Below, in pieces: positions 42,252 to 52,400 of a stretch of DNA of 64,000 nucleotides. A model generated the notes under the pieces. The model was given only the letters and a program-made list of their open reading frames with translations. It ran no database searches and had not been told where the DNA came from. How positions within the stretch are numbered: the stretch's first letter is position 1; each line of letters starts with the position of its first letter. Both the position numbers and the translations under genes were made by a program. Origin of the DNA: a virus; the IMG/VR virus record IMGVR_UViG_3300010885_075474, positions 1-64,000 of that record. One strand, given 5' to 3'.

Positions 42252-43292
42252 TTATCTCCCGCCATACATTTGCTGAATGTCGGCTCGTGTCAATACTTTT
42301 GGTCCGGCCTTCACAGTTTGACCTTGGTTATTTTGCGCGGCGAGGTCAGGCACCACAGGCATTTTGCCCATGTTTTTTGCCTGCATCTTCGCGGCCAGGT
42401 CACTGTAAATATCGCTTACCATTTTGTTGAGTCGATCCTCTTGTGTGGCGTTCGATAAAAGGAAGTTATACAGGTTTTGCGCAGCCGCCCGCCCTTCTGG
42501 TGTTGCCGGATAAGCGCTCGGATTCTGTTGAATCTGCGCAACCACAGCCGCCTTAACGTTGGCCACAATATCCGCAGGAGGAACATAATCGAACGTGTAT
42601 TCGGGCCGTCCGGATTGGGGATCGGCAGGCGCCTTGAATGGCACCACAGCAGGCAACGTTGCAATCTCGTTTGCATGCTGGGCAATCGTCTGTTGCGTTC
42701 GGATCGCTTCAGTAGGATCCACGACAACGGGTTTGGGCTCGTAACTTACTTTGCGGGTTTGCAAGTCCTGCAAAGCATTGTATCGGGCCTGTTGCAGTTT
42801 CGCTTGGCTTGCGGGTGACAGCGAGTTAAAATCGGTGCCGGGCGCAAATCCGTACTGCTCCTCCATGATTGCATCAATCTGATCGGGCGTGTAGCCCGCA
42901 GGATCGAATTGCAATTGCATGCGAATCGCTTCTGCATGCGAGAGTTGGTTTAGATCAATTTTTGAAAGCCGAACATACGTTTCGAAGTCGTCAGCCTTGG
43001 CGCCAGACAGCGCCAGTTCGTTCAATTTCTCAATCAAAGGACTCGCAAAGCGATTTTGCTCCAACCCCTGGAGTTTCGCTTGCAGTTCTACCGATTGTTC
43101 CCGAGAACGAATCAAATCTTGAATTTCGGTATAACTGTTCAATGCACCGCCAGATACTTCGGCAAGTGCTTTGTTCAGATCAGGTTCCGCAATACCGGCA
43201 ACCAAAACTGGGCTTACTGGATCGGTCCCCACCCCGGGGCTTCCAACAGGCATTTGTGGCGCTGGATTTTGTGGATTTTGTTGTTCAATCAT
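42252..43292 (-). CDS. Scaffold-like protein between portal and capsid genes
   Basis: 346 residues. Pro/Gln/Asn-rich, probably disordered N-terminus (QQNPQNPAPQMPVGSPG), a long acidic helical middle (SREQSVELQAKLQGLEQNR) and a further Ala/Gln-rich helical part ending KAGPKVLTRADIQQMYGG. This composition and the location between portal and capsid genes fit a capsid assembly scaffold. No protease triad was found, so the maturation protease, if any, is elsewhere. Confidence 0.65.
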   Translation of the reverse strand: MIEQQNPQNPAPQMPVGSPGVGTDPVSPVLVAGIAEPDLNKALAEVSGGALNSYTEIQDLIRSREQSVELQAKLQGLEQNRFASPLIEKLNELALSGAKADDFETYVRLSKIDLNQLSHAEAIRMQLQFDPAGYTPDQIDAIMEEQYGFAPGTDFNSLSPASQAKLQQARYNALQDLQTRKVSYEPKPVVVDPTEAIRTQQTIAQHANEIATLPAVVPFKAPADPQSGRPEYTFDYVPPADIVANVKAAVVAQIQQNPSAYPATPEGRAAAQNLYNFLLSNATQEDRLNKMVSDIYSDLAAKMQAKNMGKMPVVPDLAAQNNQGQTVKAGPKVLTRADIQQMYGGR

Positions 43293-43328
43293 TGTCCGGA
43301 TGTTTTGTTTTGCAAAAGTAATGATTTA

Positions 43329-45755
43329 TTAAGATATTGGTAAAGTTTCCGGTTTTTCGCCTTCCGCTTCTTCTTCTTCTTCCGCGTCCATTTGTAACTT
43401 GGCTTTCAGCGTTATAAGTTCCACGTTTCGCTGATGCTGCTTTTGAGCATTTTCGTCATCTACCTTGCCTTGGAGAACAATCAGTTTGCCCTTGGCTTCC
43501 GCTTTCATGGCCTCGCCTTGGGCTTTTGCCTGCTCCATCGCTACGCCCGCTTGTGCTTGCGCCTGGGATTGCGTGACCATGGCTTCTTGCTGTTGTTGCG
43601 CCTGCAATTGCTGGTTTTTTTGAACGGCCCGGGCCAGATAGAATTGCGCCATTTCCATTTGATCTTGGTCAATCATATTGGCTACAACCAAGTAATCCGC
43701 CTCAGTAATCAATTGGTTCTGGCGATTTTGAAGCAATGAATTCATAATTTGCTGCTTCAGATTGTCGTTTGCCAGCGGCTTAATCACCACGTCATAATCA
43801 TGCACCGAGTATTCAGGCAAAAGCCGGATCTGCTTCACCACGTTACTGCCAGGCATAATGCGCGTGAATTCCAATTCGCCATGCGCAGACACAATCTGAT
43901 ATCGGCGAGCGATCTGCAAACAGATTTGTTGATACAACGATGTGGCCGCGGTATAAAGACCGGACAGCGCCCGGTTGCTTGATGCTTCAAAGTTTTGAGC
44001 AACCCCATTCAGCACATTCGCCGCCTGGGCAGACCCGTCGCTCATTTCATTGGTTCCTGATACCATGCGCAGGCTGTTCAGGTTCATTTCAATTTCAGCC
44101 TGAATAGTCTGCATAAATTGCAGGGTAGTATTAGGGAGTTCCATGATCGGCGCTCCTTTGTTTGCTGCACCTGGATCATAATCACCTCGATCTGCATAGA
44201 TTAAATAGCCTCGGATCGCATAAATATCCAGCAAATCCGGCAACGTCACATTCATGCCGCCCAAGTCCAAGGCATCTTCCATAGATGCAATATTGATCGC
44301 AATATTTGGAGGAGGAGGCATTTTCGACATAACACTACGACGCCGCAAAATTGCCAATTGGAGATCGTCAATAATCGCCACGGCACTGTCGGTAATGGAT
44401 GGGTTATTCAGCGCATAAATCTGCACCGGTAAAAGCGCTTTCATGGCGCCCGGGCTGCCATCGCGCACCGTAATCACATCGCGGCCCGCAGCATACACAT
44501 AATTCGTGCCCACAATCCATTTTGCAGTGTATACATATTGGATCGGATAATCTCGTACAACTTTTCCCATGTTGAGATTGCGCTTGTTGAGAGTCGAACC
44601 TCGCTCCACGCGATCAAACAAGCGCCCGCCATTGGATCCAATACCAACCACATAGCGCTCCACATCCAACCCGATCACATAAAAGGTCATCACTTGGATC
44701 CGGCTATTGTCATATGGGCCACCATTTCGGTATCTGGTTTGAAATAAATCCCGTTGCCCGACAGATTGGTAAGTATCCTGATATTTCATTCCTGAATTTC
44801 CACCGTAGCCAGCATAGGTGTTGGCAATTTCCTGAAGCGTTCTTTCGTCGAAGCCGGATTCGGCCCGGATGCCCGCAATGGTCATGTCTTTTACAAACGC
44901 CACAAAATCTGAATCTCGGCAATCTGCATACATGGAGGAGCGGAAAATTAATCGCGCAGGATCAACATACTCAATAATCTGTCTGCCGGTTCCGTAGTCG
45001 TGATAAATATGCGTGGCAGCAATGGCGCCATCTACCAAGTCCTCGCATATCTGGCGCTTAATGACGGGATCGTAACGCGATAAATCAAACGAGTTTTTCA
45101 GCGCCTCGGTCAATTCAATTTCCGCTTGCAGGGAATATCCGCCCAATTTTTCGATGACATCAATATCATCTGGCGAAAACATCTCGGCGTTTTGGGAGAT
45201 ATTGGTGGGCGCCATTCCTGATTCAGCAAAAAATTGCTGCGCTTTTGGATCGGCTGCAAGACGGTCGCGCAGATAGTTCTGCTTCTTTTTATTGATCGCA
45301 AGGCCATCCACTGCCGTTACCTGGGGCTGGAATCGTAGGCTCATAATCCGGTCAATGATGCGCTCCCGGAATGCAGACCAAATCCGCACATTGTCATAGG
45401 ATATATTCAGGAGAGATTTTGCATTGTCGGCACTTGGAACGGCACCCCATTTGCCGGGATCGGCGCTATATTGAAAATCAAGTATTTCTCTATACTTGTC
45501 AACAGGCTGCATACCGCGGGCGTAGGCTCGGAGGAGCGCAAGCGGGCGAGAGTTTGCCGCATAATACCCATTTGGGCCAATGACGGTTTGGCCTGCCGAG
45601 TACAGTCCGTAAATGTACCTGGCCCATAACAGCATTTGCTGATTGTACTCGGCTTCATCTTCAGGAAAGATTGCCGATGGCGTGTCAATTTTACCCTTCT
45701 CCATTTGGGTTTTAAAATTGTCCACTCCAAAAGCCTTATTGTATTGCTCCTCCAT
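43329..45755 (-). CDS. Portal protein
   Basis: 808 residues, overlapping the terminase stop by 20 bases. Portal-like features: NVRIWSAFRERIIDRIMSL in the first quarter, long mixed wing/stem regions, MKALLPVQIYALNNPSITDS, and QAEIEMNLNSLRMVSGTNEM in the crown-proximal region. The C-terminal 150 residues are a Gln/Ala-rich coiled coil (QQLQAQQQQEAMVTQSQA) ending in an acidic tail, as in the long portals of crAss-like phages. Forms the dodecameric DNA gate at the capsid vertex. Confidence 0.8.
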   Translation of the reverse strand: MEEQYNKAFGVDNFKTQMEKGKIDTPSAIFPEDEAEYNQQMLLWARYIYGLYSAGQTVIGPNGYYAANSRPLALLRAYARGMQPVDKYREILDFQYSADPGKWGAVPSADNAKSLLNISYDNVRIWSAFRERIIDRIMSLRFQPQVTAVDGLAINKKKQNYLRDRLAADPKAQQFFAESGMAPTNISQNAEMFSPDDIDVIEKLGGYSLQAEIELTEALKNSFDLSRYDPVIKRQICEDLVDGAIAATHIYHDYGTGRQIIEYVDPARLIFRSSMYADCRDSDFVAFVKDMTIAGIRAESGFDERTLQEIANTYAGYGGNSGMKYQDTYQSVGQRDLFQTRYRNGGPYDNSRIQVMTFYVIGLDVERYVVGIGSNGGRLFDRVERGSTLNKRNLNMGKVVRDYPIQYVYTAKWIVGTNYVYAAGRDVITVRDGSPGAMKALLPVQIYALNNPSITDSAVAIIDDLQLAILRRRSVMSKMPPPPNIAINIASMEDALDLGGMNVTLPDLLDIYAIRGYLIYADRGDYDPGAANKGAPIMELPNTTLQFMQTIQAEIEMNLNSLRMVSGTNEMSDGSAQAANVLNGVAQNFEASSNRALSGLYTAATSLYQQICLQIARRYQIVSAHGELEFTRIMPGSNVVKQIRLLPEYSVHDYDVVIKPLANDNLKQQIMNSLLQNRQNQLITEADYLVVANMIDQDQMEMAQFYLARAVQKNQQLQAQQQQEAMVTQSQAQAQAGVAMEQAKAQGEAMKAEAKGKLIVLQGKVDDENAQKQHQRNVELITLKAKLQMDAEEEEEAEGEKPETLPIS

Positions 45756-47799
45756 ACTGTTTCATTCTAAATGGCGACATGAATTTTCTTGAATTACGCC
45801 GTTTTTGTTTTTCCGTTTTGATAAACATGGATTGCGCATAAAGCAGCGCCCATCCATAGGCAACAGTTAAATCTCGCTTTCCCCGGTTTTGCGGAGTGCC
45901 CGTAAACTGCTTGTGGTCCTCCAAGAGATCCAGATGCGTTTGCGCTGCTACTTTGATGGCCACTGCCGATTTAAGTTCCCGCACATAGGCAGTGATCGCT
46001 TCAGACGACGCTGGTGCGCCATAATCCACCGCTCTTACTTGCTTGTGAATTGAAACCTTCATATTTGGATTAAACGCGAGGTATTTGTGATAGGACTTAT
46101 GCTCGCAGTAAGTTATAAGACCTGGTTTTGCTTTCTCGATCAGCATATCCACTCCGTAGTAGATTGCAGTCATCAAACAATCCTCATAAAAATCATAGGG
46201 ATTATCAGGTCGGTATCGGTATGTCAAACAGCACCGGTCCGTAATCATTTTTTCGCGAATCGGATTCGGCCCCCAAGCATCGGCAGCCGGATCTTCAACC
46301 GTTGGATCAAACATGCGATGAATTGCCATCGCCCCATAAGAGCCACCGCCATCTGGCTTATAATCGTCTACCGGATCCACGCCCATCGCAAATTTACCCT
46401 TATTTCCTGGTGATGCGTAACCATTCAGAAAATCTCGGTTATTCGGAATATCAGGATGCCCGGATATTGACCAGCGGCCATTATCGCTTGGTCGCCATTC
46501 CACGTCCGAGCCAAAGCCATTTTTCCACACTAAATTCCCGCGCACGGGCTTATTCAGATACGAGATACCGAGCATATTATTGCGCTGCAATTTGCCAATT
46601 TGCTCATCAAGCAAATGCGGCAATAACACACAATCTCGATCAGGCACCGCCAAGGCATCTTCTACACTGGCCGGAAACTTCCGCTTATACGATACTATCT
46701 CGGAGGCCAGGCCCGCACGGCGCATTTGAGCAATCGTTTCTTCGCGCCGTTTTGTTTCTTCTTCTACCCTATGGCGCCCAAACTGATCCACCGGAGCCGT
46801 CAGCCAATAGCCGCGAAAAACGCGCAGCAATCCGCTTATGGTCTGGTTGTTTTTATTTAGGCTTAACGGATTGGACGCATCCCATAATTTGCGCATTTCG
46901 TCAATCGATTCGCCCTCGTCCATATCTTCGACGGTCGTTGTCAATGCTGCTTTCCCTATGATCCGGCGCCCATTCTCGAGCGATAAACAAAGTTTTACGA
47001 CCGGCCACTGTTCCGACCATCTCATTTTGGATGCCCGTATTTTACTCGGTTCGTCACCGTGAAAAAAACGGAGGCGCTTACCATCGTAAGCGCCGAACAG
47101 GGTAGGCTTGAAATCAATCCTGCTCCTCAATTCCTGAATTTGCTCCAAGTGCGTGTTTTCCGCAGTCGTGGAGCGATATCTAAAGATTAACTCCTCTTTA
47201 GGCATGTCGGTGCCCGTAGATTTTGGCCGAAAGAAATAGACCATATCACGGTTCGACATCACTACTCGGTCAAAGTTTTCCTGGGCGTCTACATCGGATT
47301 TATTCATCATCCCGAACCACGATGAGCGGTATCTTGTAATAAGATCCCATCCGTAGCAGAGCGTTTTTTCCGTATCGCCAATACGGCGGGGCTTCACATC
47401 GAATATTCCATAATAGTTCGGATCGTTTTCAACATGATCCAATATTTGAAAGTATTCAATCGCTTCATAGCGGAAATCGGGATAATCACCGGATTCAGCC
47501 CGCCAATAGTTAAAAAACAAATACGCGCAGCCCGTAAAATAAACCGGTTCCCCGCCAATCAGCATCCACACGCCATTCCAGCGCCGATGCCATTCTCGCC
47601 GAATGAATTCTTCTTCTTTTTTCGGCTCCCACTTTGCAAGATCCTTTGGAACATCAATACGTCGGAATATCTGTTGCGATTTTGGCAGATCGTAATTCAT
47701 CATTTCGCTTCGCGGAGGCATATCCGGCAAACGAATTGGAATTTCAACCCCTTTTATTTCACAAAAGTTATTCTTAGTAAACGTCTTGATGTATTCCAT
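45736..47799 (-). CDS. terL: Terminase large subunit
   Basis: 687 residues. ATPase: Walker A-like KPRRIGDTEKTL (residues 136-147) and Walker B FFHGDE (245-250). RNase H-like nuclease: GVDPVDD (473-479, first Asp), YCEHKSY (about 564-570) and the final acidic KRDLTVAYGW (Asp643). Pumps phage DNA into the procapsid and cuts the concatemer. A separate small-terminase gene was not recognised. The P-loop has Asp-Thr-Glu instead of the usual Gly before Lys-Thr, as in some Bacteroidota phage terminases. Confidence 0.85.
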   Translation of the reverse strand: MEYIKTFTKNNFCEIKGVEIPIRLPDMPPRSEMMNYDLPKSQQIFRRIDVPKDLAKWEPKKEEEFIRREWHRRWNGVWMLIGGEPVYFTGCAYLFFNYWRAESGDYPDFRYEAIEYFQILDHVENDPNYYGIFDVKPRRIGDTEKTLCYGWDLITRYRSSWFGMMNKSDVDAQENFDRVVMSNRDMVYFFRPKSTGTDMPKEELIFRYRSTTAENTHLEQIQELRSRIDFKPTLFGAYDGKRLRFFHGDEPSKIRASKMRWSEQWPVVKLCLSLENGRRIIGKAALTTTVEDMDEGESIDEMRKLWDASNPLSLNKNNQTISGLLRVFRGYWLTAPVDQFGRHRVEEETKRREETIAQMRRAGLASEIVSYKRKFPASVEDALAVPDRDCVLLPHLLDEQIGKLQRNNMLGISYLNKPVRGNLVWKNGFGSDVEWRPSDNGRWSISGHPDIPNNRDFLNGYASPGNKGKFAMGVDPVDDYKPDGGGSYGAMAIHRMFDPTVEDPAADAWGPNPIREKMITDRCCLTYRYRPDNPYDFYEDCLMTAIYYGVDMLIEKAKPGLITYCEHKSYHKYLAFNPNMKVSIHKQVRAVDYGAPASSEAITAYVRELKSAVAIKVAAQTHLDLLEDHKQFTGTPQNRGKRDLTVAYGWALLYAQSMFIKTEKQKRRNSRKFMSPFRMKQYGGAIQ

Positions 47800-47825
47800 G
47801 CAATTTTCACTCGCTTGCGTTTAGC

Positions 47826-47857
47826 CCAAAACAGGACTATATTTATCCAAAATAGGA
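47826..47857. repeat. Direct repeat CCAAAAyAGGA upstream of terL
   Basis: CCAAAACAGGA (47826-47836) and CCAAAATAGGA (47847-47857), start-to-start distance 21 bases (two helical turns), in the 69-base gap between the fibre gene and the terminase start. Possibly a regulator or DNA-packaging recognition site; no other copy was noticed. Confidence 0.45.
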
Positions 47858-47868
47858 TCGCTGTCATT

Positions 47869-49470
47869 CTACTGCCGAAGTATTGTTGCGTTTGTTATCA
47901 CAATTCCATTTGCGGCAAGGGCGGTGCCAAATTGAGCAAAAAGAGCAAGCGTTTTTGTTGTTGTGGTATTTATACCTGTATTATCTGAAAGCACTGGGTT
48001 TGAAAATGGAAACCACCCACCAAAAAACACGGGATCTACTAAAGCCGTTTGCATTTGTGCAAACCCTTGCGCTCGCATTGTTCCAGAGGCACCCGCTGCA
48101 CTAACTCTTATTGAAAAGTTTGCTGTAAATGTTCGAAATGCGCCGCCAGAAATTGGGCGCAAACCCGCTGTTGCTGAATAAATCGTATCGGTTCCGTAAA
48201 CCAATCCTACTCGAAGATTGCCAGGCGTAGTTGCATCCGTTTGAATATAACCTTCAGCCATGATTCGCAGCGTTTGTCCAGAAGACAACGAGTTGGCGGG
48301 AATTGAAACACTTGTTAATGTTGACACTGCCGTTGTGTTGTTAATCGTTGTGTTGGATGTTGCACTAAGCAAAGTTTGGTCAAAAGGGTAGTAAGTAGCG
48401 CCTGTTCCAGATCCTTCAAATTTATTCAAGTCTGTATTATGGCGAATTACGCCCGCTGCTGCTGTGGGGCGCTGCGCCGATGTTCCCGTGGGCAATCTTA
48501 TTGCACCAGTTCCCGCCACATCAAGGCGATATAAAGGGTTTGTATTGCCTATCCCTAAGTTCCCCGCCTTATTCAATCTCATCCGTTCGGCTGCCGTTGC
48601 TGTGCCGTCGGAGGTCCAGAACGATATATTTCCTGAATAAAATGTGCTTGCTGTTGAGTCGCCCCGAAATTGGATTGTTGCCGCTTCTCTAAAAGCAGAA
48701 CTGTAAAACGCTTGCGCATGCAATGCACCTAAATAATCGTAAGTGGTTGTACAATTACCACTTAAAACGCTTGCGCCACCTCTTGAACATATAATAGACC
48801 CCCCCTCTACAACGTTGGATGCTACATTATTACCACTTCGTAGGTATAATGCTCCTGCAGAGGTAGTTGCTTGCAAACCTGCATATCCGCCATTGTTCCC
48901 AGACGTATATGTGTTTAGATTAAACCATGCATTTGTGTTGTCATAAGTAAAATTTCCGCTATTAGAAAGCGAATTGACTCCCGAAAAATAAGGTATTCGA
49001 TTCGTTGCTCCAGAAAAAGGGAATGACGGCGCCCATGCTGATCCAGTCCATCCTAAGTAGTTTCCAGCACTTGCGCCTGCCTGGCTAATTTTTGACATCC
49101 ACACGGATCCATTTGCAAGACGTGTGGATGTAATCGCTGAAACAGCCAAACGGGAACTGTCAATCGTCGCAGCGGCAATTTTTGAATTTGTCACTGCATT
49201 TGCGTTGATCGTCCATGACAATCCGCCGCCCGAAACAGTCACGTCCGTGTAGTTGCCGTCCGTAACCGATCCGGATTGGTCGGTTCCCCAAACAACGGAC
49301 GTGTCGCCCGACATCTTTATAACTTGGCCATTCGTACCAGGTGCCAGATATTTTACAAATCCGTTTCGATAAAACATCGCAAACGGCTTGGTTGGTTGAA
49401 GCCGAGGATTTCCCGTTTGGGAAAAACAGAAAATCGGAAGAAAAAGGAGGAAAAAGAGGATTTTTTTCAT
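47869..49470 (-). CDS. Tail fibre protein with N-terminal signal peptide
   Basis: 533 residues. MKKILFFLLFLPIFCFSQ at the N-terminus is a textbook Sec signal peptide with a Bacteroidota-style Gln at the expected cleavage site. The body is fibre-like: Thr/Ser/Gly-rich repeats of the type (T/S)-x-(K/R)-(I/L)-A, then LGIGNTNPLYRLDVAGTGA and RLPTGTSAQRPTAA, segments common in phage tail fibres preceding a C-terminal receptor-binding domain. The C-terminal 150 residues are beta-rich. A cleavable export signal on a virion protein is unexpected. Start overlaps the spike stop by 4 bases. Confidence 0.75.
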   Translation of the reverse strand: MKKILFFLLFLPIFCFSQTGNPRLQPTKPFAMFYRNGFVKYLAPGTNGQVIKMSGDTSVVWGTDQSGSVTDGNYTDVTVSGGGLSWTINANAVTNSKIAAATIDSSRLAVSAITSTRLANGSVWMSKISQAGASAGNYLGWTGSAWAPSFPFSGATNRIPYFSGVNSLSNSGNFTYDNTNAWFNLNTYTSGNNGGYAGLQATTSAGALYLRSGNNVASNVVEGGSIICSRGGASVLSGNCTTTYDYLGALHAQAFYSSAFREAATIQFRGDSTASTFYSGNISFWTSDGTATAAERMRLNKAGNLGIGNTNPLYRLDVAGTGAIRLPTGTSAQRPTAAAGVIRHNTDLNKFEGSGTGATYYPFDQTLLSATSNTTINNTTAVSTLTSVSIPANSLSSGQTLRIMAEGYIQTDATTPGNLRVGLVYGTDTIYSATAGLRPISGGAFRTFTANFSIRVSAAGASGTMRAQGFAQMQTALVDPVFFGGWFPFSNPVLSDNTGINTTTTKTLALFAQFGTALAANGIVITNATILRQ

Positions 49471-52400
49471 AATGCAAGGTTGTATTTTAGGGCAAAGTAG
49501 GATTTCATTGCAGAAATTTGCGATGCCGTTAAGATTCGATTATAAATAACCACTTCGCATATTTCGCCAACAAAGCTGAAATTGCCCGTGTTAGTTCGTC
49601 CAATAAAAAAGTTACTGGTGTTGGTTGTGGATAGCGTATTGCTTTGAGTATTGGCTGCATATGGGCCCAGCGGACCAACGTACGCCCGGGCTCGAAGTGC
49701 CGCAGTTGCATTCTCGGGATCCGTCGTAAACGCGAGCATCCCAAAATTACTTTCGGTATACCCATTTAGCGAATTTGAATTTGAAACGACTAAATTACTG
49801 CCATTAGAAATTAAATTCGCTACAACTCCATTCCCAGGATTACGCTGGTAATACATCCCGTATCCTCGTTGCGCACTACCAACCGTGCCACCAATAATGC
49901 CGGATAGCGTACCGTTTACAAGAATAGAATCAGCCATTTTCACGATAACAAATACCGTGGCGCTATCCTTTTGCAATACAGACATATCGGAGCTATTCCG
50001 AACAGCCCATTTTGCCGTGGTCGTATCAGCCAGCGTAGTCGAAAACTTGAACGATGGTCTGAAATTGAGCGCTACTTTCTTCCAAGTTGGACCTCGGTTG
50101 ACCAATGGAGCAGTAAAATTCCGATTATTCCCAGACCAGTCGTGCAGCGTATCCACTTGTTGCCCATTTGTGAATTTCGTTTCTTTTCCGGCATCAAGCC
50201 ATACGTAAGGACTCAAACTTAGTGGGTACTCTAATGCCGCCTTGTAGTTTGCCGGGCACTGAAATAACAGTAGCGTGTCATTTCGCAAGGATCCTGCTGA
50301 TGAATATGACCCCCAAATGGTATCCAATTCAACCACATCACCAAGAAGATTCTGGCAATACATCTGACTGTTAAGGGCAACCGTCTTGCTTGATATTGTT
50401 GGCGACTCTATGCGAAACGATACATTCTTACCTGTTTGCCAACCTAACAATTTCTGCAATACCGTGGTATTGGTCGTCGCCTTCTTAATGACAAAACTGG
50501 TGTAGTTAAAATTCATTGCTATGGTATCATACCCGGTCGCAACAAATCGTGAATAGTCGTAATTAGGGATGATGTTTGATCGCCCTGTAATGCTTGCCCA
50601 TATTCGGCGCCCTAAATTAACTTGTGATTGCGCATCAATGTGCGAACTATCTGATACAACCACGGCATCGCTGTTGTACACGCAATTTGTCCAATCAAGA
50701 CCATCGGTATTCAATTGATTGTACAAATAATTGGCAGTCTGACCATCCGGAATTTCGCCAGGCCAAATCGTTTCGCCCGAAACTAATCCGGTTTTGATCT
50801 GCACAGCCAGCACCCTGGTACTTTTTTGCCATTTAGATAAATTCCGAAATTGATTCATTACCGTAAACCAATCTTGGGTATATTGGCGCTGGGTGCGCCC
50901 CGTCCATCCGTCTGTCTCGCCTTGATACCAGACGAGAACATCAATTCGAGGAATTCCGGATGCAAATACTCGCGCGCTGATTGTATCCCATTGTGTACCT
51001 GTCGGCGAAATCCAGTTTGCTATGGCTCGCCCACCCAAAGCAGCGTAAACAACGCGGGTTAAGCGACCGTCTTGTTCTGCTTGCTGGCCAATCGTGGTGC
51101 CCCACCAAGCAGTTTTGGTCGTAAGGCCATTCATCCAATACCAGTTCGTTTTGAAAGGACGGGCCCAACTTTCTATTGTTGGATTCCAAATGCACTGAAA
51201 TTTCGACGGAACCGTGTCGGCTGGATTGCTTGTCGGGCCACACCGAGGCGTAGCATTACTTTGTCCGGTTATAACAATGTATACGGGTTGTTGCGCCGAA
51301 AACGTGCCTTGAATTCGGTCGTAATAACCGATTTTCTTCCAAACACCATACACATATTGGTAGGTATTATATATTCCAGTGCCATCATTTTCGGATAAAT
51401 TGACCCAGGTCCGTAGCGTATCTGCGCCAGTCGGTGTTGCAGCCTTAATTATCCAACCAGAATTTCCAACACCACCCGCTGCCGATGCAGGAACCCAAGC
51501 GCTGCCATTCCATTGAGGCACCTGGTTGGGCGCAGCGCCACTTTGGCCAAGTTTCGACAACGTGATACCACCCGCCAAATCGCTGTTATTGATTGATAGC
51601 GGCTTGATCTTGGTGCTGTCTATGGAATTTACCGCAATTTTAATGCCGGTTACAGCATTTGAAGCAATTCGCGTTGCAGTAATCGCGCTGGCAGCCAGTT
51701 TAGAACTATCCGACACAGCGCCCGCCGCCAAATTCCGGGCCCAAACCTGGCCGGTAGCGATATTGGTAGCCTGAATTGCATTCGCGCCAACTTTGGTACT
51801 ATCCGATACGGAGCCCGCTGCCAATTTTGTGCTTGATACAGCACCAACGGCAATAGTTGTGGCCAATGACCCTGCCGCTTTAGTGACATCACCAGTCAAT
51901 GCAGTCGTAGAAGCAACTTTCAAAGTACCGGTAACATTACTGCCCGAAAGATCAATTGGATTGGCAGTAATAACTTGGCTTGATCGGCTCAAATAATTTT
52001 CGCCCGCCAAACTTACATCCCCGGTATTCGTGCCGGATACAGTGGCGTTACCAGGCACGTCCAATGTTTTACCACCACCACTTAGCATCAAGCTTGCACC
52101 GGATGTGCTGATTGTTGCTCCATTCACCGAAGTGGGCGTAATGGCGCCCAGTGAGATCGTAAGCATTGGCGTACTCGTTGGCGTAGCAACTGTTCCGGTT
52201 ATTCCGTTGGCGTTGTTGAAACCAAATGAAGTAACGGTGCCTGTTCCGCCACCGCCGCCACTACCCGGGCAATCGTCAGCCAAAGCCGCTACCGCAGCAT
52301 ATGTTTGATTGGTGACAATGTTGATCGCAGGAGGCGTTTTATAGGCAATTACCGCCTTGCCTGCCAAGTTTGGGGTGATACTTCCGATCAATACGCGATT

